A stretch of 64,000 nt of DNA from Salminus brasiliensis. Lineage: Eukaryota > Chordata > Actinopteri > Characiformes > Bryconidae. The notes below the pieces were generated by a model. It was not told where the DNA came from and searched no databases. It saw nothing but the letters and a program-made list of their open reading frames with translations. Positions within the stretch are counted from its first letter, which is position 1. Each line of letters starts with the position of its first letter. The stretch is taken from contig NC_132893.1 of the NCBI RefSeq assembly GCF_030463535.1, positions 30,388,782-30,452,781 of the forward strand, read 5' to 3'. A program made the position numbers and the translations under genes. Positions 61,101 to 64,000 of the stretch are shown piece after piece.

Positions 61101-62340
61101 TCTTACTGACTAGAATCGGTCCTAGATCACCACTCAACATTCAGTTCTGGTTCTATGTAAAATTTGTTAGGAAGTTTGACACATCCCACTTACTACAATG
61201 TCCCTGAATGTCCAGAAACACAAAACAGTCTGTCTGGGTTCTCCCTAATAATGAGGGATGTAAGAATTGTGTAATTGGTGTATTCTGGTCTGCCTTAATT
61301 GCCACCTCAGTGCTCAGGGTTTGCTTATATTCTGTAGTGTGCTTCGATAGTATAACCAGTCAGACCAGCTGTTCGTTTGCTGGGATGATGGCGATGGCCT
61401 GTGTTGTTGAAGTGATTTGCCCCTAGTCCAAACTGTATGTCCACTTTTTAACAGCAACTTTTTACTTTCAACCTGCTTTACTCCTTTATAGGTTCATTAT
61501 AAGACCGTAGTGATCACCACCTTGCAGATCATCTGCAGCTCATTGCCAGATGCTAGTGTACTGACTCATGGAGGACCTTGTTCTGGTCAAATATCCTTCT
61601 GATTTAAATCACTGTGAGCTTCTGTAAATCGAAATTTCCACAGAACATCACCTGTGCCATCCTGCGCTTGCATTTAGGGGTAGTCTTTGTCTTTTGTTTT
61701 GTGGATTGTGGAGGTTAGCTTTTGTTCACAGAGCTGCGGACAGATCCCACAGTCAAAACCTCTTGGACATATTTGTGGTTTTACAGACTAACGTTGCACA
61801 CATGATTTTAGATTTGGCTTCTTGATGGGGAGGATAGATTCTTCAGGAGATTTCTCACCTGGTTTCCGAGTGATCTGACCATGTAACCTTATAGAAATGT
61901 ATAAATGTAAATGAAAAGATCTGTAGTGCTCCTTTGTAAAATTGCGATACCAAACCTCGTTTTCCACAAATTAGACAACCTTAACTAATATATGCTATTA
62001 TTATTATTATTTACAGATTTGTAAGAAAAATCTTAATCAGCTCTACTGTTTGTTTATTTGTTTTTCTTTACTGTATGTGTTGGCAAAATCATTGGCTGTA
62101 TTTCTTTACACATCAAATCAAGTGTTTTGGGTTTTTTGGTTTTGTGTTTTTTTTATACAGTATATATTTTGTTTTCTCCCCCACATGCTGTCATTGTTGT
62201 AAACCTTTTTTTCCCTGTCTAATTATTTAATTTATCTCCTTTTTAAATCTCCTTAATATGATAACACCAAGTATCGCTCAGAATTAAAATTCCTAAAAGT
62301 ATTTTGGAAAGTTAGATTTATATTCAGTGTATTGTGTACA
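58127..62340 (+). other. lin54: Probable long 3' UTR / downstream region of lin54
   Basis: No other gene is visible for 4 kb after the stop. AATAAA motifs occur near 59840 and 61010. A further AATTAAA-rich stretch at about 62280 could mark the distal end. Vertebrate lin54 transcripts are known to have long 3' UTRs, but the true end cannot be read from sequence alone. T-rich low-complexity tracts occupy 58620-58800 and 60015-60050. Confidence 0.4.
60508..60982 (+). mobile_element. MITE-A copy, near full length (lin54 3' region)
   Basis: It runs from ATGGACAGACGTATTTGGAC to GTGTCCACAAACGTTTGGAC, with the internal landmarks GGGGGGCTTTATACCCCTC and CTGCTCCAGAGAGTCCTG. If the lin54 3' UTR extends past this point, the transcript contains a MITE. 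Confidence 0.8.
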
Positions 62341-62522
62341 CACTACAAACCAATTAAATTCATACCGTGCTTTAAGAGTTGAGCGAGCAGTCAATCAAGC
62401 TGTGGCTGGGCCTTTTTACATTTATTGTGTTATTTATTTATTTTCTTTCCCCCTCTACCCAGGGCTAGATTCTGAGATCTAGGTGTATGGAAATACTTGG
62501 ACTATTTGGTGCTTTTATTCTT

Positions 62523-62830
62523 GGCTTGTTTGGTGCATCATTCAAGCATTTTTAATCTAATCCAGTTTTACATTTACATTTACGGCATTTAGCTGACGCT
62601 CTTATCCAGAGCGACTTACAAGGTTACTCATATTACAAAGGTGGGCCAATATAGTGTTAGGAGTCTTGCCCAAGGACTCTTATTGGTGTAGCACAGCAAA
62701 GTCACCCAGACTGGGAATCGAACCCCAGTCTCCCACGTAGTGAGGTGGCTCACTAGCAGGTAGTGGTATTATCTGTTGCACCACACCAACCACTTGGTTT
62801 TATTATTACAGGTGTGAAAACTCCAGCCGT
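62523..62830 (+). repeat. Older repeat interrupted by a GGCATTTAGCTGACGCTC element
   Basis: The outer repeat (TGGTGCATCATT ... ATTACAGGTGTGAA) has an uninterrupted counterpart at 63556-63620. The inserted element covers about 62570-62790. It begins ACATTTACATTTACGGCATT, contains TCTTATCCAGAGCGACTTAC and a tRNA-like stretch GGGAATCGAACCCCAGTC, and is flanked by GTTTT on both sides. Confidence 0.7.
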
Positions 62831-64000
62831 ACTCTACTAAACTACTAAACCACTTTCAAGTAAACCCTGGGTCAGTTTGCTTCTTAATGGTGGTCCACAC
62901 CAAAGGAGGCTGTAGGTAGGCTTCCTTTACACAGCAGTTAAAGTGCCCCCAATCCAGTTTTCTCACCACATCTGATTGTGTGTGTGTGGTTTTTAGACTG
63001 ATCTCTTTAATATGAGAGTCGTCTGAACAGTTCATACTCCTAAACCGACGCCCATCCGTGAAAGAACAATGCTTTACGTAACGTTTTCGGTTTCATCTCC
63101 ACCAGCATCACAGAAGGGGCTGGGCTGATCACCAAGAAAGTCTTTAAGCTCACTTTATAAAGGACTCGTTGTTCAGTCATGATCACTTCTCTGGTTTGTG
63201 TTCTTGGTTTCGTTAAACTTTGCTTTTAAGCTTTTTATTGTTATTTCTTTGCTGCTGTAGCAGCGCCCTCCTCAGGCTGGGTTCAGCCATTTCTTTGTAA
63301 TATGTGCCTTTTAAGAACCAAGACCTCAAACCCCCAAATATTTGATTTCTGTTACCTCTCCATCTCGCCGCTGGATATTGGATTTCAATACTACGTATGA
63401 AAGTGTCTCAAATCGGATCAGACGGTATCAGATTCGGTGTGTTTTTCGCCGCTCACACCCCCACACAGAACACATCTGTATCACATAAGATTGAAAAGAT
63501 CCGATTTGGACCACTTTGACTTGCTGTGTGAATTATAGCCTTAGACTTCCCTCCTGTTTGGTGCATCATTAAAGCGTTTTAATGCTAATCAGTCTTATTA
63601 CAGGTGTGAACGCTCCACCTACACTCCGATGTGCACTAAACAACTGAACTATGGTCCACCATAAACAGCAGGCCATGGTCTGCTTCCAGGTGAACTCTAA
63701 TTCGGCACACTGCTCTGTGGTATTCCACCAAACGAGAGCATGCACCATCAGAGCATGCTTTTCTTCCCTTCTACCAACATCTCACCTTATCTGTCTGTAT
63801 AATCTACCTGTTTTGACGTTGGCTTTTTCACAGAAACTCCTCGCTCTCCGTTGGGAAATATTTTTGGAAGGATGGGTTTGAGCTTTAGAGCTGGTGAGGC
63901 TGCAGGTGTTTTACTCCAATCAAGCAGAAGCACAACAGCTTCCACTGCTTTAATCAGTTGGTCTCAGCATTCAGGCATGAGGGTGAGCTCCTGCGTGGCT
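62831..64000. other. Right-end intergenic region, no recognised gene
   Basis: Besides the uninterrupted repeat copy at 63556-63700, the sequence is of mixed composition. I see no exon with homology on either strand. Confidence 0.5.

Overview
The window is a nuclear segment from a teleost fish, probably an ostariophysan (characiform or catfish-like). That guess comes from the repeat families: Tc1/mariner relics, a Harbinger-type element, a tRNA-derived SINE and a retroposon-like element ending in TTGAC repeats. All genes are intron-containing with GT/AG junctions, and there are no prokaryotic features. I rebuilt six protein-coding genes exon by exon, and every reading frame closes across the splice junctions.

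Layout. Positions 13-5178 (minus) hold the 5' seven coding exons of cwc27, whose 3' part lies beyond the left edge. Positions 6510-13929 (plus) hold srek1ip1, head-to-head with cwc27. Positions 19400-21255 (minus) hold shisal2b, a two-exon Shisa-like membrane protein gene. Positions 25887-28892 (plus) hold a PLAC8/cornifelin-family gene. Positions 31785-37813 (minus) hold cops4, complete at 406 codons. Positions about 41600-62300 (plus) hold lin54, complete at 796 codons, with a non-coding first exon, 13 coding exons and a probably long 3' UTR. Two genes are splicing-related (cwc27, srek1ip1), one is a COP9 signalosome subunit, and one is the DNA-binding subunit of the DREAM/MuvB complex.

As I recall the human map, cwc27-srek1ip1-shisal2b matches a block on 5q12 and plac8-cops4-lin54 matches a block on 4q21. 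The stretch 21256-25886 would then be the junction between two blocks that are separate in human.

The most striking content is tandem-repeat DNA. There is a 51-copy, 42-bp array with no net indels in srek1ip1 intron 1. A 3.3-kb G-rich array between the divergent cops4 and lin54 promoters is built throughout on a 7-bp period. A seven-copy satellite of about 370-390 bp with two subunit types lies in lin54 intron 1. A 1.2-kb AT-rich array lies in the plac8-like gene's last intron. I found no new enzymatic or defence system. The unusual biology here is repeat DNA architecture around housekeeping promoters.
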